From assembly GCA_937901965.1 (NCBI GenBank), contig CALGSW010000001.1:124001-188000 (forward strand): a stretch of 64,000 nucleotides of DNA, given 5' to 3'. A program made the translations under genes and the position numbers. Each line of letters starts with the position of its first letter. The first letter of the stretch is position 1. Below, in pieces: positions 1 to 8,070 of this stretch. This DNA comes from an uncultured Bacteroidota bacterium. Its GTDB lineage: Bacteria > Bacteroidota > Bacteroidia > Bacteroidales > UBA932. The notes under the pieces were generated by a model that worked only from the letters and a program-made list of their open reading frames with translations, ran no database searches and had not been told where the DNA came from.

Positions 1-290
1 TTAACAGCAATCTCCTGAGGGGTCAGGTTCTCTGATAGTACTGCATTACCAATAAAAAACAGAATTCCTTCGCTTAATACTCCTTTGTCCTTAATAAAAT
101 CAACAAGAATATTTGGCAGAGGAACCATATTGTCATCAACACCGTCAATGCCAACAAGTCTGCACAGAGTTCTCTCAACCGCTACAGTTGAATATTTTTC
201 AACAAAACTTTGTACATCAAGGGCAATCTTACCTGCCAGACCTCTTGCATGACTTACCTTCTTGAAATCCAATCCTAATTTACTTTGCAT
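1..290 (-). CDS. kamD: Lysine 5,6-aminomutase alpha subunit, N-terminal part (cut by window edge)
   Basis: Only the first 96 residues are in the window. They begin MQSKLGLDFKKVSHARGLAG and contain VAVERTLCRLVGIDGVDDN, which I recognise as the start of the alpha subunit of the B12- and PLP-dependent aminomutase that converts beta-lysine to 3,5-diaminohexanoate. The ATG at 290 lies 20 bp after the stop of the MutS-like gene, so it is the last visible gene of the lysine operon. The beta subunit (kamE), which binds B12, would be expected just beyond position 1. The family assignment rests on the N-terminus and on context; the catalytic residues are not visible here. Confidence 0.85.
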   Translation of the reverse strand, partial: MQSKLGLDFKKVSHARGLAGKIALDVQSFVEKYSTVAVERTLCRLVGIDGVDDNMVPLPNILVDFIKDKGVLSEGILFFIGNAVLSENLTPQEIAV

Positions 291-310
291 ATTTGTATAT
301 TATATTATTT

Positions 311-1651
311 TCATTTTCTGTTTAATAGCTCTGATGCCTTTTCAAGCCATATATCATCAATTCCGAGAGACTTTGCAATATTTATTGCCTCTCTGGGAAC
401 CTCTCCATCTTTTGCAATAATGAGTTCATAATTCATTCTCCCATCCTCAAATCCTCTTACCCTCATCTTGACACAACCAGGCGCATCAACATTATAATGA
501 GTTGCAACAATGGTCAATATCTGCCTCTCCTTGAGTATTGTTATCAATGATTCAACCAGAGCCTTGCCCTCGTATGGATTGGTGGTTCTTGCCGGTTCGT
601 CCAGAAGTGCAAGTATTGAACTACTTTGTATTGAATGTTTAAGAAGTTTGTCAGCCATTCTCATTTCAGCTGCAAATGAGGACAAACCCTTATTTACATC
701 TTGGTAATCACCACTTAAATGAAATATTTCGTGAACAGTCACTATTGTTGCTCTCTTTGCCGGGACACCAAATCCAAATTGAAACATAAATTGAGATAGA
801 GCGAGGGTTCTTAAAGTAACACTCTTGCCACCCATATTGGCACCCATTAAAACAGCCGGATTTTTAGAGTCAATAGTTACACTTACCGGCTGGTAGCTTA
901 ATCCTTGCCTCTCCAGTATTTCAGATACCTCAGGATTGAACATACCCTCGTAATAAATTCTGTCATCTGACAGCTCCGGAATTGTAAGGTTCCAGCGTAC
1001 AAAAAGGGCTGCTTTTGCAAGAAGAATATCTGTGTCTGCTAAATGATGCAAAGAGAGAGATAAGTTTTCAATGTGGATACGAATCTCTTTTGCAAGTTGT
1101 TCTCTAATTTTATCTTCAATTATTGAACTCTCTGCATACAAATCCTCATTAAACTCATTCAAACTCTTAATCCTTTTTCTTATAGAGGCTAGTTCAGAAC
1201 TGTATGAGTCATATATATAGAATGACGGGATTCTGATATCATCCGGATCAAGAAGTTTTACTACATTCTCCAAATCTGGTAATTCGGGAAGTGATTTTGA
1301 AATTTCCTTAAGCAATGGCCTTATTGATTGTGTGATCATTGCAAGGCTCTTTATTTCAAACAGCTCAATATCATCTGGTACTCTTCCGGCAGAAACAGCT
1401 GATAACGTGTTTCTTATATCTCTTAATCCAAAAAGCAGCCCCCTTACCTTTTCGGTCAGTAGAGAGGCTCTGTTATGAGACAAATCTTTAAGCAGATTGG
1501 AGATTAAATTGTAATGCGATGCAATTTTTCCAGATGAAACATACATCTCTCTTTCCAGTAGTAAATGGCTGGATAATGAGGAGCAGAGCTGAAGATTTGA
1601 AAAAACCGCTCTCATGCCGCATGGTAAATCTAGTATCGATCTAAGCTTCAT
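311..1651 (-). CDS. kamC: MutS-domain-V-like ATPase of the lysine aminomutase cluster (KamC)
   Basis: 446 residues. The C-terminal half is a MutS-type ATPase: Walker A GANMGGKS at about 270-277, Walker B LALLDEPAR with Asp351-Glu352, and ATH at 383-385. The N-terminal half is helical, and the mismatch-recognition and connector domains of real MutS (about 800 residues) are absent, so mismatch repair is unlikely. Its start overlaps the end of the preceding gene by 11 bp, and it sits between kamA/kamB and kamD, the position of the unassigned gene kamC in known lysine-fermentation clusters. A role in reactivating or assembling the B12 aminomutase is my inference from this linkage. The family call is firm; the function is open. 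Confidence 0.8.
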   Translation of the reverse strand: MKLRSILDLPCGMRAVFSNLQLCSSLSSHLLLEREMYVSSGKIASHYNLISNLLKDLSHNRASLLTEKVRGLLFGLRDIRNTLSAVSAGRVPDDIELFEIKSLAMITQSIRPLLKEISKSLPELPDLENVVKLLDPDDIRIPSFYIYDSYSSELASIRKRIKSLNEFNEDLYAESSIIEDKIREQLAKEIRIHIENLSLSLHHLADTDILLAKAALFVRWNLTIPELSDDRIYYEGMFNPEVSEILERQGLSYQPVSVTIDSKNPAVLMGANMGGKSVTLRTLALSQFMFQFGFGVPAKRATIVTVHEIFHLSGDYQDVNKGLSSFAAEMRMADKLLKHSIQSSSILALLDEPARTTNPYEGKALVESLITILKERQILTIVATHYNVDAPGCVKMRVRGFEDGRMNYELIIAKDGEVPREAINIAKSLGIDDIWLEKASELLNRK

Positions 1652-2663
1652 ATCTTATCCTCCTAATATCGTATACAGGTAGATTTACAGCTATTGAAAG
1701 CTTTTCGCAAAGTTTATGAGAATCAAGTACGTAACCCTCAGGGGAGACCGGATTTGCACACAAGGCAATCAATTTGCTTCTGTTAATTACTCTTATAATT
1801 CCACCAGATTTGATGAATGAAATAAAATTTGGATGGCTGACAAATATTTTTGTAAAATCTCTTACAATCAGCTCAATACCAAATTTAAGACAGCTTATTC
1901 TAACTTGAGAAAGCAGTCTGTCTGTCAGTGCTCCTGATACAAACAAAGCAATCCCATCGGCAAACTCGTCGGGATGTATTGAACCTGACGAGAAAGCTCC
2001 TCCACCTGAAACTTGTTTTAACTCTCCATTACTACAGAGAACCCACGTCCCGGATGATGGTAAATTGTCTTCATTAATCATAGGAATAGTAGTCTTTTCC
2101 AGATTAATCAGCGAAACCATATATGAGGTTTTAAACACTAAAGTATCCATGCTGGCAGATATAGCTGCGCCGGTTGCAAGGACCAAACCCTCTGTAATAG
2201 CAGGAGAGGCTATACTTACCCTGGAAAGGGCTCCATCAATTATTGCCAGATCTGCTTTAAAAAGACCTGTCGCTCTTTCAATCCAAAATTTAAGAGCCTC
2301 AGTAGTGGGATGTCCTGAGAGTTGACTTTTACCACCTGCTATTACTCTTGCTGTAACAACTCTCCCGAGTGATGTTTTCCTGTAAGATATGTCCAGAAGT
2401 TCAGAAACCACTCTTCTCTCTCTATAGTGCTTTTCACTTGTGGCAAAAAGAGTCCCCTCCCTGAGAAAAATTTCCGGCTTTGATGTACCAGTGACCTGAT
2501 CTGTAACCTCACCGTCTATACCTGCAGAGCTTACGGCAACCGTAAAGCCGTCTGCAGGCAGACGATTAAGGATATAATTAAGACACTCAGTTTTGCCTGT
2601 GTTTTTCCCGAGACCCACCACAGAAATACTTCTGCATGAGAGAATCTCCTGAACAAATGGCAT
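1641..2663 (-). CDS. kamB: P-loop protein of the lysine aminomutase cluster (KamB)
   Basis: 340 residues. The N-terminus carries a P-loop-like element, GKNTGKT at residues 19-25, after a hydrophobic beta strand (SISVV), so nucleotide binding is likely. No other domain is recognisable to me. The gene follows kamA by 5 bp, and its last 11 bp overlap kamC, so the two are translationally coupled. The position matches kamB of described lysine-fermentation clusters, whose function is not established. With the MutS-like neighbour it could form an NTP-driven maintenance system for the 5,6-aminomutase encoded next. That is inference; a cofactor-related role is equally possible. Confidence 0.7.
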   Translation of the reverse strand: MPFVQEILSCRSISVVGLGKNTGKTECLNYILNRLPADGFTVAVSSAGIDGEVTDQVTGTSKPEIFLREGTLFATSEKHYRERRVVSELLDISYRKTSLGRVVTARVIAGGKSQLSGHPTTEALKFWIERATGLFKADLAIIDGALSRVSIASPAITEGLVLATGAAISASMDTLVFKTSYMVSLINLEKTTIPMINEDNLPSSGTWVLCSNGELKQVSGGGAFSSGSIHPDEFADGIALFVSGALTDRLLSQVRISCLKFGIELIVRDFTKIFVSHPNFISFIKSGGIIRVINRSKLIALCANPVSPEGYVLDSHKLCEKLSIAVNLPVYDIRRIRYEA

Positions 2664-2668
2664 ATTTA

Positions 2669-3916
2669 TTAATGTTTATGTGAACGCTCTTTTCTTAAAA
2701 GTTGAGCCGGTTCAATTGAGAGCCTCTGCCCCTTGTGTAGTGATGCTACCCCCTCAACAGGATAATTTGCTTTACAATCATCGCAATCACAACTATTTTT
2801 GTACTCTTCAGGTTCAGAATATGTAGTTATTACACCCTCAAAATTCCTTAAAATTATCTTTCCGGGAGATTGAGATATGATATAATTTGGCATTACAGGT
2901 GTTTTTCCTCCGCCACCGGGAGCATCTACTACAAAAGTAGGTACAGCATAGCCCGATGTATGGCCTCTTAAACCTTCTATAATTTCAATTCCTTTTGATA
3001 CAGGTGTCCTGAAATGTTCAAGACCCATTGAGAGGTCACATTGATATATATAGTAAGGTCTCACTCTCATTTTTACTAATCCATGAACTAGTCTCTTCAT
3101 AATGTTAACACAATCATTAACACCTCTTAAAAGAACAGACTGATTTCCCAGAGGAATTCCAGCATTTGCCATTCTTTCGCATGCAGCAATGGATTCAGGA
3201 GTAATCTCATTTGGATGGTTAAAATGTGTATTAACCCAAACAGGATGGTACTGCTTCAACATTTCAACAAGTTTATCTGTAATTCGCTGAGGGCACACAA
3301 CAGGTACCCTGGAACCAATTCTGATAATCTCAACATGAGGAATAGCTCTTAATCTTTTAATTATTGATTCTAGCTTGGCATCAGATACCATCAGTGCATC
3401 ACCACCAGATAAAAGCACATCTCTTACCTGAGGTGTTGCCGCTATGTAGTCAATCGCTTTCTGTATGTAATCGGCCGGAGCCTCATCATCTTTTTGTCCT
3501 GCAAATCGCCTTCTGGTACAATGCCTGCAGTACATAGAGCACATGTCTGTAATTAACAACAATACTCTATCCGGATATCTGTGTGTCAATCCTTTCACAG
3601 GTGAATCCTCGTCTTCGTGTAGAGGGTCCAACAGGTCAGCTGAAGAAATATGTGTTTCAGACCCTGTTGGAATAGCCTGTTTACGAACCGGATCATTTGG
3701 ATTCTCCGGATCAATCAGTGTAAGATAGTATGGAGTTATAGCCATTCTTAGAGTTTGTAAAGACCGGCTTACACCCTCCTCCTCCTCTTTTGTGAGAGGG
3801 ATTATCTTTTTTAAATCATCAAGCGTTTCAATTCTGTTTTTAACCTGCCATTTCCAATCATTCCACTGTTCATCGGTAACCTCAGGAAAGAGGATTTGCC
3901 TTCTGCTTTCTGCCAT
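2669..3916 (-). CDS. kamA: L-lysine 2,3-aminomutase
   Basis: Radical SAM, PLP-dependent enzyme converting L-lysine to L-beta-lysine, the first step of lysine fermentation. From the ATG at 3916 it has 415 residues. The cluster cysteines fall at C126, C130 and C133 (CSMYCRHC), the PLP lysine at K338 (PGGGGKTP), the substrate-binding aspartates at D294 and D331, and the zinc cysteines at C269, C376, C378 and C381. Each is one residue from its position in the Clostridium subterminale enzyme as I remember it. This supports the ATG over an upstream in-frame TTG at 3940, which would overlap the preceding kdd gene. It is followed within 5 bp by kamB. Confidence 0.95.
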   Translation of the reverse strand: MAESRRQILFPEVTDEQWNDWKWQVKNRIETLDDLKKIIPLTKEEEEGVSRSLQTLRMAITPYYLTLIDPENPNDPVRKQAIPTGSETHISSADLLDPLHEDEDSPVKGLTHRYPDRVLLLITDMCSMYCRHCTRRRFAGQKDDEAPADYIQKAIDYIAATPQVRDVLLSGGDALMVSDAKLESIIKRLRAIPHVEIIRIGSRVPVVCPQRITDKLVEMLKQYHPVWVNTHFNHPNEITPESIAACERMANAGIPLGNQSVLLRGVNDCVNIMKRLVHGLVKMRVRPYYIYQCDLSMGLEHFRTPVSKGIEIIEGLRGHTSGYAVPTFVVDAPGGGGKTPVMPNYIISQSPGKIILRNFEGVITTYSEPEEYKNSCDCDDCKANYPVEGVASLHKGQRLSIEPAQLLRKERSHKH

Positions 3917-3920
3917 ATTA

Positions 3921-4955
3921 TTAAATGTAAAGTTTTTCAAATAATTCCCTTATAGATTTTGATTCCCTTATTATATTCAAAGTTAAGTTTGCATGCCCCT
4001 TGGCAAAACCATTGCCTACAATAAGATTAATGTCTTTACCCACACCTTCTGCTCCAAGCGCAGCTTTAGTAAAACTGGTAGCCATTGAGAAAAAGTAAAC
4101 ACTACCCTGCCCTTTAGTTATAAGGATTGATGTCATCTCAGTTGAAGGAACATTTACGTTATTTACAGTTACGTCACATCCTCTTCCGCCGGTAATAGCC
4201 ATAACTTTATTGTAAACATCCATTACGTTTGTAGCATCAGCTACAATAACATCGGTAGCAAGGCCAAGATCCTCAATTCTTCTGGCATTCTCCTCAGAAT
4301 ATTCAACAACTATAACTTTTCCTGAACTGCCGGCATTCTGCATTGCCTGATAGCAACATAAAATTCCTGATTTTCCACCACCTCCGAGAATGCAAACAAT
4401 ATCACCCTCAGTAACCAGTCTGTCTACCTGTGCCGGAGCACCGGCTACATCAAGAACAGCAAGTGCCAGTTTTTCAGGAATATCATCAGGTAACACAGCA
4501 AAAAGTCCGCTTTCAAAAAGGATGGCCTGAGCCTCAACGTCTACCTGATCTGAGTCTGGAGTTAGTTTTTTAATCTCTTTAATTTTTAAAGGGGTCAAAG
4601 AGAGTGATACCAGGGTTGCTATCTTGTCTCCTACCTTTAATTTATTTACCGGGAATGACGTGCCGATTTCCTTAACCGTTCCAATAAGCATACCTCCTGA
4701 ACCCGTTACAGGATTCTGCATTTTACCCCTCTCTTCAACAATAGAGATTATCATCTGCTTCATCTTGTCAGGATCTGATCCGCAAGCCTTTTTAATCTGA
4801 GTATATGAGGCAGAGTCTATATTCAGAGTTGAGACATCAATTAAAACCTCATTGTCGTAAATACTCATGTTATTATCAAGGCGATAAGCCGGTTGAGGCA
4901 GTGTTCCTTCCGGCTCTATCACCCTGTGAGTTCCATATCTACACCCTTTTTTCAT
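3921..4955 (-). CDS. kdd: L-erythro-3,5-diaminohexanoate dehydrogenase, second tandem copy
   Basis: 344 residues. NAD(P)-dependent oxidative deamination of 3,5-diaminohexanoate to 3-keto-5-aminohexanoate. The Rossmann glycine motif GGGGKSG lies at 191-197, and the conserved N-terminal segments RVIEPEGTLPQPA and NPVTGSGGM are present. It lies 7 bp downstream of a close paralogue and matches it over the whole length (roughly 60% identity by eye), including the C-terminal NLIVGNGFAKGHA segment. Both copies look intact. Whether they form a hetero-oligomer or differ in cofactor or substrate cannot be read from the sequence. Confidence 0.85.
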   Translation of the reverse strand: MKKGCRYGTHRVIEPEGTLPQPAYRLDNNMSIYDNEVLIDVSTLNIDSASYTQIKKACGSDPDKMKQMIISIVEERGKMQNPVTGSGGMLIGTVKEIGTSFPVNKLKVGDKIATLVSLSLTPLKIKEIKKLTPDSDQVDVEAQAILFESGLFAVLPDDIPEKLALAVLDVAGAPAQVDRLVTEGDIVCILGGGGKSGILCCYQAMQNAGSSGKVIVVEYSEENARRIEDLGLATDVIVADATNVMDVYNKVMAITGGRGCDVTVNNVNVPSTEMTSILITKGQGSVYFFSMATSFTKAALGAEGVGKDINLIVGNGFAKGHANLTLNIIRESKSIRELFEKLYI

Positions 4956-4962
4956 CTAAGGA

Positions 4963-6003
4963 TTATGCGTATAGTTCTTCAAATACTTTTCTGAGTTTTT
5001 CAGACTCTCTTAAGAGCTGAAGAGTAATCTCAGCATGACCTTTAGTATATCCATTACCAACAATCATTGTGACATCACTTCCCACACCCTCGGCACCAAG
5101 TGCTGCTTTGGTAAAGCTTGTTGCCATTGAGAAAAAGTAAACTAATCCTGTATCTTTAGTACAAAGGATACTTGTCATCTCAGTATCAGTAATATTAACA
5201 TTATTTATAGTAACGTCGCACATCTGACCTCCTGTAAGCTCCTCAATTTTTTCCAATACCGGAACCGGCTGAGTTGCATCGGCAGAAAATACATAATCAC
5301 AGAATCCAAGTTCCATTAATCTTTTTGTACTCCTTTCACTATGACACAGACCTATAACCTTTCCTGTAACTCCGGCCCTCTTCTTGGCTTCATAACAACA
5401 GAGCATACCTGATTTACCTCCTGCACCTATTATCAGAACAGTATCTCCAGGCTTAACCAGTTTTGCTGTCTGTGCAGGTGCACCGGCAACATCTAAAGCA
5501 GAAAGTGCCAGATTGGCAGGCATATCATCCGGAATCTTTGCATAAATACCACTTTCAAAAAGAATTGCCTTACCGTCAATATCTACCTGATCAATATCAG
5601 GACGTATATCTTTTATTTTGTCAATTCTCAGCGGAGTCAGAGATAGTGAAACAAGTGTTGCAATCTTATCACCAACTTTAAGATCAGTTTTACCAATAAG
5701 AGCATCACCAATTTTCTCTACTGTTCCCAGTAACATTCCACCCGATCCTGTAACAGGATTTCTGTGCTTTCCCTGTTTTGCCACAATACCAAGCATAATC
5801 TCAGCAATCTTTGCCTTATCGCCGCCAGCCTGTTCTTCTATTTGAGTAAAACTTGCCGAGTCAATGTTAAGAGTCTGTACATCAATGAGAATTTCATTAT
5901 CGTAAATCTCATCCATGTTGTTGTCAATTTTATTTGCCGGCTGTGGAAGTACGCCCTTAGGTTCAATAACTCTGTGAACTCCGTATTTATTACCTTTTTT
6001 CAT
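4963..6003 (-). CDS. kdd: L-erythro-3,5-diaminohexanoate dehydrogenase, first tandem copy
   Basis: 346 residues. Same family and reaction as the next gene: dehydrogenation of 3,5-diaminohexanoate in lysine fermentation. The nucleotide-binding loop GAGGKSG is at 193-199, in a stretch ending with a CCYEAKKRAG helix. ATG at 6003, 30 bp after kce. Being closer to the promoter and having the more usual GxGxxG-like loop, it is the better candidate for the main enzyme, but this is only a guess. Clusters I remember carry one kdd, so the duplication is unusual. Confidence 0.88.
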   Translation of the reverse strand: MKKGNKYGVHRVIEPKGVLPQPANKIDNNMDEIYDNEILIDVQTLNIDSASFTQIEEQAGGDKAKIAEIMLGIVAKQGKHRNPVTGSGGMLLGTVEKIGDALIGKTDLKVGDKIATLVSLSLTPLRIDKIKDIRPDIDQVDIDGKAILFESGIYAKIPDDMPANLALSALDVAGAPAQTAKLVKPGDTVLIIGAGGKSGMLCCYEAKKRAGVTGKVIGLCHSERSTKRLMELGFCDYVFSADATQPVPVLEKIEELTGGQMCDVTINNVNITDTEMTSILCTKDTGLVYFFSMATSFTKAALGAEGVGSDVTMIVGNGYTKGHAEITLQLLRESEKLRKVFEELYA

Positions 6004-6033
6004 ATTGATTGATTGTTTGTTAAATATCCAGTA

Positions 6034-6858
6034 CTACCTTGGTTTTAATCCAAGAATCTGACGAGCTTCTGCCGGGGTTGCAATCTCTCTGCCAAGCTCT
6101 TTTGCCATCCTGACAACCTTCTCCACAAGCTCTCCGTTAGATTTGGCAAGAACACCCTTTGAGATGAATACATTATCCTCAAAACCTACCCTTACATGGC
6201 CTCCGTCAATAATGGCAGCTGCTGCCAGAGAGAATTCAAACCGACCTATGCCTGCTACGGTATATGTCGCATCTTGTGGAATTGAACCCCTCAAAAAAAC
6301 AAAATCTCTTAAGTCTCCGGAAATACCCCCATTAACGCCCATAACAAAATCAAAGTGCATAGGTTTTTGTATAAATCCCTTTTTATGGAGTCTTAATGCC
6401 ATATCAATCATGCTCTTATCAAATACTTCCAGTTCAGGCTTAATTCCCCTCTCTATCATTCTCTGTCCAAAATACTTAATTGTATTTTCTGTATTCATAA
6501 AAACTTCATCACCTCCAAAATTGAGGGTTCCACAGTCAAGAGTAGCCATTTCCGGATTTAATTCGGTAGGTTGTAATCTTTCATCGTCTGTCATGCCCAC
6601 CGCACCTCCGGTAGATGGTTGTATAATAACATCAGGACACACTTTGTAAATCGCGTCCATTACCTCTTTAAACCTCTTTTTATCTTGAGTAGGTTTACCA
6701 TCATCGTATCTTACATGAAGGTGAATGATTGAAGCGCCTGCATCATAGGCACTTTTTGCCTCTCTTACACACTCTTCAATTGTATATGGAACTGCCGGAT
6801 TGTGTTCCTTCAAAACTTCAGCACCGCAGATAGCAGCTGTAATAATCAGTTTTTCCAT
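6034..6858 (-). CDS. kce: 3-keto-5-aminohexanoate cleavage enzyme
   Basis: 274 residues, BKACE (DUF849) family. It condenses 3-keto-5-aminohexanoate with acetyl-CoA and cleaves it to 3-aminobutyryl-CoA and acetoacetate. Zinc ligands H46 and H48 (HLHVR) and a C-terminal GFEDN at 225-229 carry the expected metal and active-site acids; E14, S82 and T106 also match active-site residues described for the Cloacimonas enzyme. The TIM-barrel length is normal for the family. It lies between kal (11 bp upstream) and the two kdd genes, which fits pathway order. Confidence 0.93.
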   Translation of the reverse strand: MEKLIITAAICGAEVLKEHNPAVPYTIEECVREAKSAYDAGASIIHLHVRYDDGKPTQDKKRFKEVMDAIYKVCPDVIIQPSTGGAVGMTDDERLQPTELNPEMATLDCGTLNFGGDEVFMNTENTIKYFGQRMIERGIKPELEVFDKSMIDMALRLHKKGFIQKPMHFDFVMGVNGGISGDLRDFVFLRGSIPQDATYTVAGIGRFEFSLAAAAIIDGGHVRVGFEDNVFISKGVLAKSNGELVEKVVRMAKELGREIATPAEARQILGLKPR

Positions 6859-6869
6859 AATATTGAATT

Positions 6870-7259
6870 TTATTTATTTCTCTGACACTGTTTAGGGGTG
6901 ACACATGTACCGCTCGCCTTGCATACAATAATAGGCTCTTCAAGTATATCTGCTGCAGAATCAGAAATATCACCTCTTGGGACAATAACCTTTTTAGCAA
7001 CAAAATTCATTCTTCTGGAAGTATTACCCTCTGATACAATTTCACCAGTGGCTTCAATGAAGTCACCGGCATAAACAGGAGCCATGAATTCCACACTGTC
7101 GTATGCTTTAAATAGCCCTTCATCACCATCTCTGATAATTAGCAGTTCAGTAGCTACGTCTCCAAAAAGCTGAAGCATTTTAGCTCCATCTACTAAATTT
7201 CCTCCATAGTGCGCATCATGAGAACTCATGCGTACCCTTATCATTGCAGTCTTTGCCAT
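6870..7259 (-). CDS. kal: 3-aminobutyryl-CoA ammonia lyase
   Basis: 129 residues from the ATG at 7259, a single hot-dog domain. It removes ammonia from L-3-aminobutyryl-CoA to give crotonyl-CoA. Recognisable features are RVRMSSHDAHYGGNLVDGA near the N-terminus and a strand-rich middle (EFMAPVYAGDFIEATGEI). A longer reading from a TTG at 7295 would overlap the preceding gene by 26 bp and add 12 residues not typical of the family, so I chose the ATG. It sits between the CoA-transferase subunit and kce, as expected for this pathway. Confidence 0.9.
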   Translation of the reverse strand: MAKTAMIRVRMSSHDAHYGGNLVDGAKMLQLFGDVATELLIIRDGDEGLFKAYDSVEFMAPVYAGDFIEATGEIVSEGNTSRRMNFVAKKVIVPRGDISDSAADILEEPIIVCKASGTCVTPKQCQRNK

Positions 7260-7269
7260 AACAGATTTT

Positions 7270-7920
7270 TTATTGAGTTTTACAAATATGATCAACTAGA
7301 ATTGCCGGTGTGTGAACATTTTCAGGTATGACTGAGCCGGTCTCAACAATCTCCTCAGCTTCAACAATAACTAAATCAGCAGACATTGCAACAAGCGGAT
7401 TGAAATTCCTTGTTGTACCCCTATAGAAAAGGTTTCCAGACTTATCTGCAACTGAAGCTCCTATAAATGAAACATCTGCCTTAAGTGGGGTCTCAAGAAT
7501 AAATTTATTACCATCAACTTCTATCACCCTTTTTCCCTTTTCAACAACCGTCCCCACTCCTGTAGGCGTCAGGACACCTCCCAGACCGGCACCATAAGCC
7601 CTTATTCTCTCTGCCAGAGTACCTTGAGGTGAAAACTCAACAATAAGTTCACCGGCATTCATTTGGTCAATTGCCGCCGGATTAGATCCTATATATGAAG
7701 TAATTATTTTTTTCACCCTCTTAGTTGCAATAAGTTTACCTAAACCTTTATCAGGATATGCAGCATCGTTTGCAATTATTGTCAAATCCCGCACATCTGA
7801 CTCAGCAAGAATATCCATTATTTTATTCGGACCTCCATTGCATAGAAATCCTCCTATCATTAAAGTCATTCCGCTTTTCACTTTTGAAGCGGCTTCGTGA
7901 AGAGAGATCAATTTATCCAT
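7270..7920 (-). CDS. atoD: Acetoacetate:butyrate CoA-transferase, alpha subunit
   Basis: 216 residues, subunit A of a two-subunit 3-oxoacid CoA-transferase. Seen: the N-terminal SGMTLMIGGFLCNGGPN, the middle FSPQGTLAERIRAYGAGLGGVLTPTG and the C-terminal HTPAILVDHI typical of alpha subunits. It would exchange CoA between butyryl-CoA and acetoacetate at the end of lysine fermentation. The beta subunit, which carries the catalytic glutamate, is not in this window; it may lie beyond kamDE. It is the first gene of the operon, with a TAnnTTTG element 47 bp upstream of its ATG. Confidence 0.88.
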   Translation of the reverse strand: MDKLISLHEAASKVKSGMTLMIGGFLCNGGPNKIMDILAESDVRDLTIIANDAAYPDKGLGKLIATKRVKKIITSYIGSNPAAIDQMNAGELIVEFSPQGTLAERIRAYGAGLGGVLTPTGVGTVVEKGKRVIEVDGNKFILETPLKADVSFIGASVADKSGNLFYRGTTRNFNPLVAMSADLVIVEAEEIVETGSVIPENVHTPAILVDHICKTQ

Positions 7921-7966
7921 TAAGTTGATTGTTAAGTTACTTTATTAAAGCATTGTCTAAATTATG

Positions 7967-7974
7967 CAAATTTA
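7967..7974 (-). promoter_or_regulatory. Bacteroidetes-type -7 element for the lysine fermentation operon
   Basis: On the minus strand the octamer is TAAATTTG, an exact TAnnTTTG match. Transcription would start near 7960 and leave a leader of about 40 nt before the atoD ATG. A clear -33 TTTG at the usual distance is not present (TTGT is found there). Confidence 0.6.
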
Positions 7975-8011
7975 TGAATTTTATTACCCTTAAACAACAC
8001 CTTTACTGTAA

Positions 8012-8038
8012 TAAAAAAACCCTGTTCTGGACAGGGTT
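8012..8038 (-). terminator. Rho-independent terminator after the acyltransferase gene
   Basis: Perfect 8-bp stem AACCCTGT/ACAGGGTT (8018-8025 with 8031-8038) with a 5-nt loop, followed on the minus strand by a run of seven T. It ends the 12740-8071 operon before the lysine operon promoter. Confidence 0.9.
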
Positions 8039-8070
8039 GGTTATAATTTATTATAAAATGATTAATATTG

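Noticed and set aside
311..1651. DNA mismatch repair MutS
   Set aside because: Only the ATPase domain is present, and the operon context is lysine fermentation.
2669..3940. Longer KamA from a TTG at 3940
   Set aside because: It overlaps kdd by 20 bp, and the ATG at 3916 gives residue numbers one off those of the characterised enzyme.
6143..6649. 168-codon antisense frame within kce
   Set aside because: It is fully inside a gene with intact catalytic residues and has no promoter or homology that I recognise.
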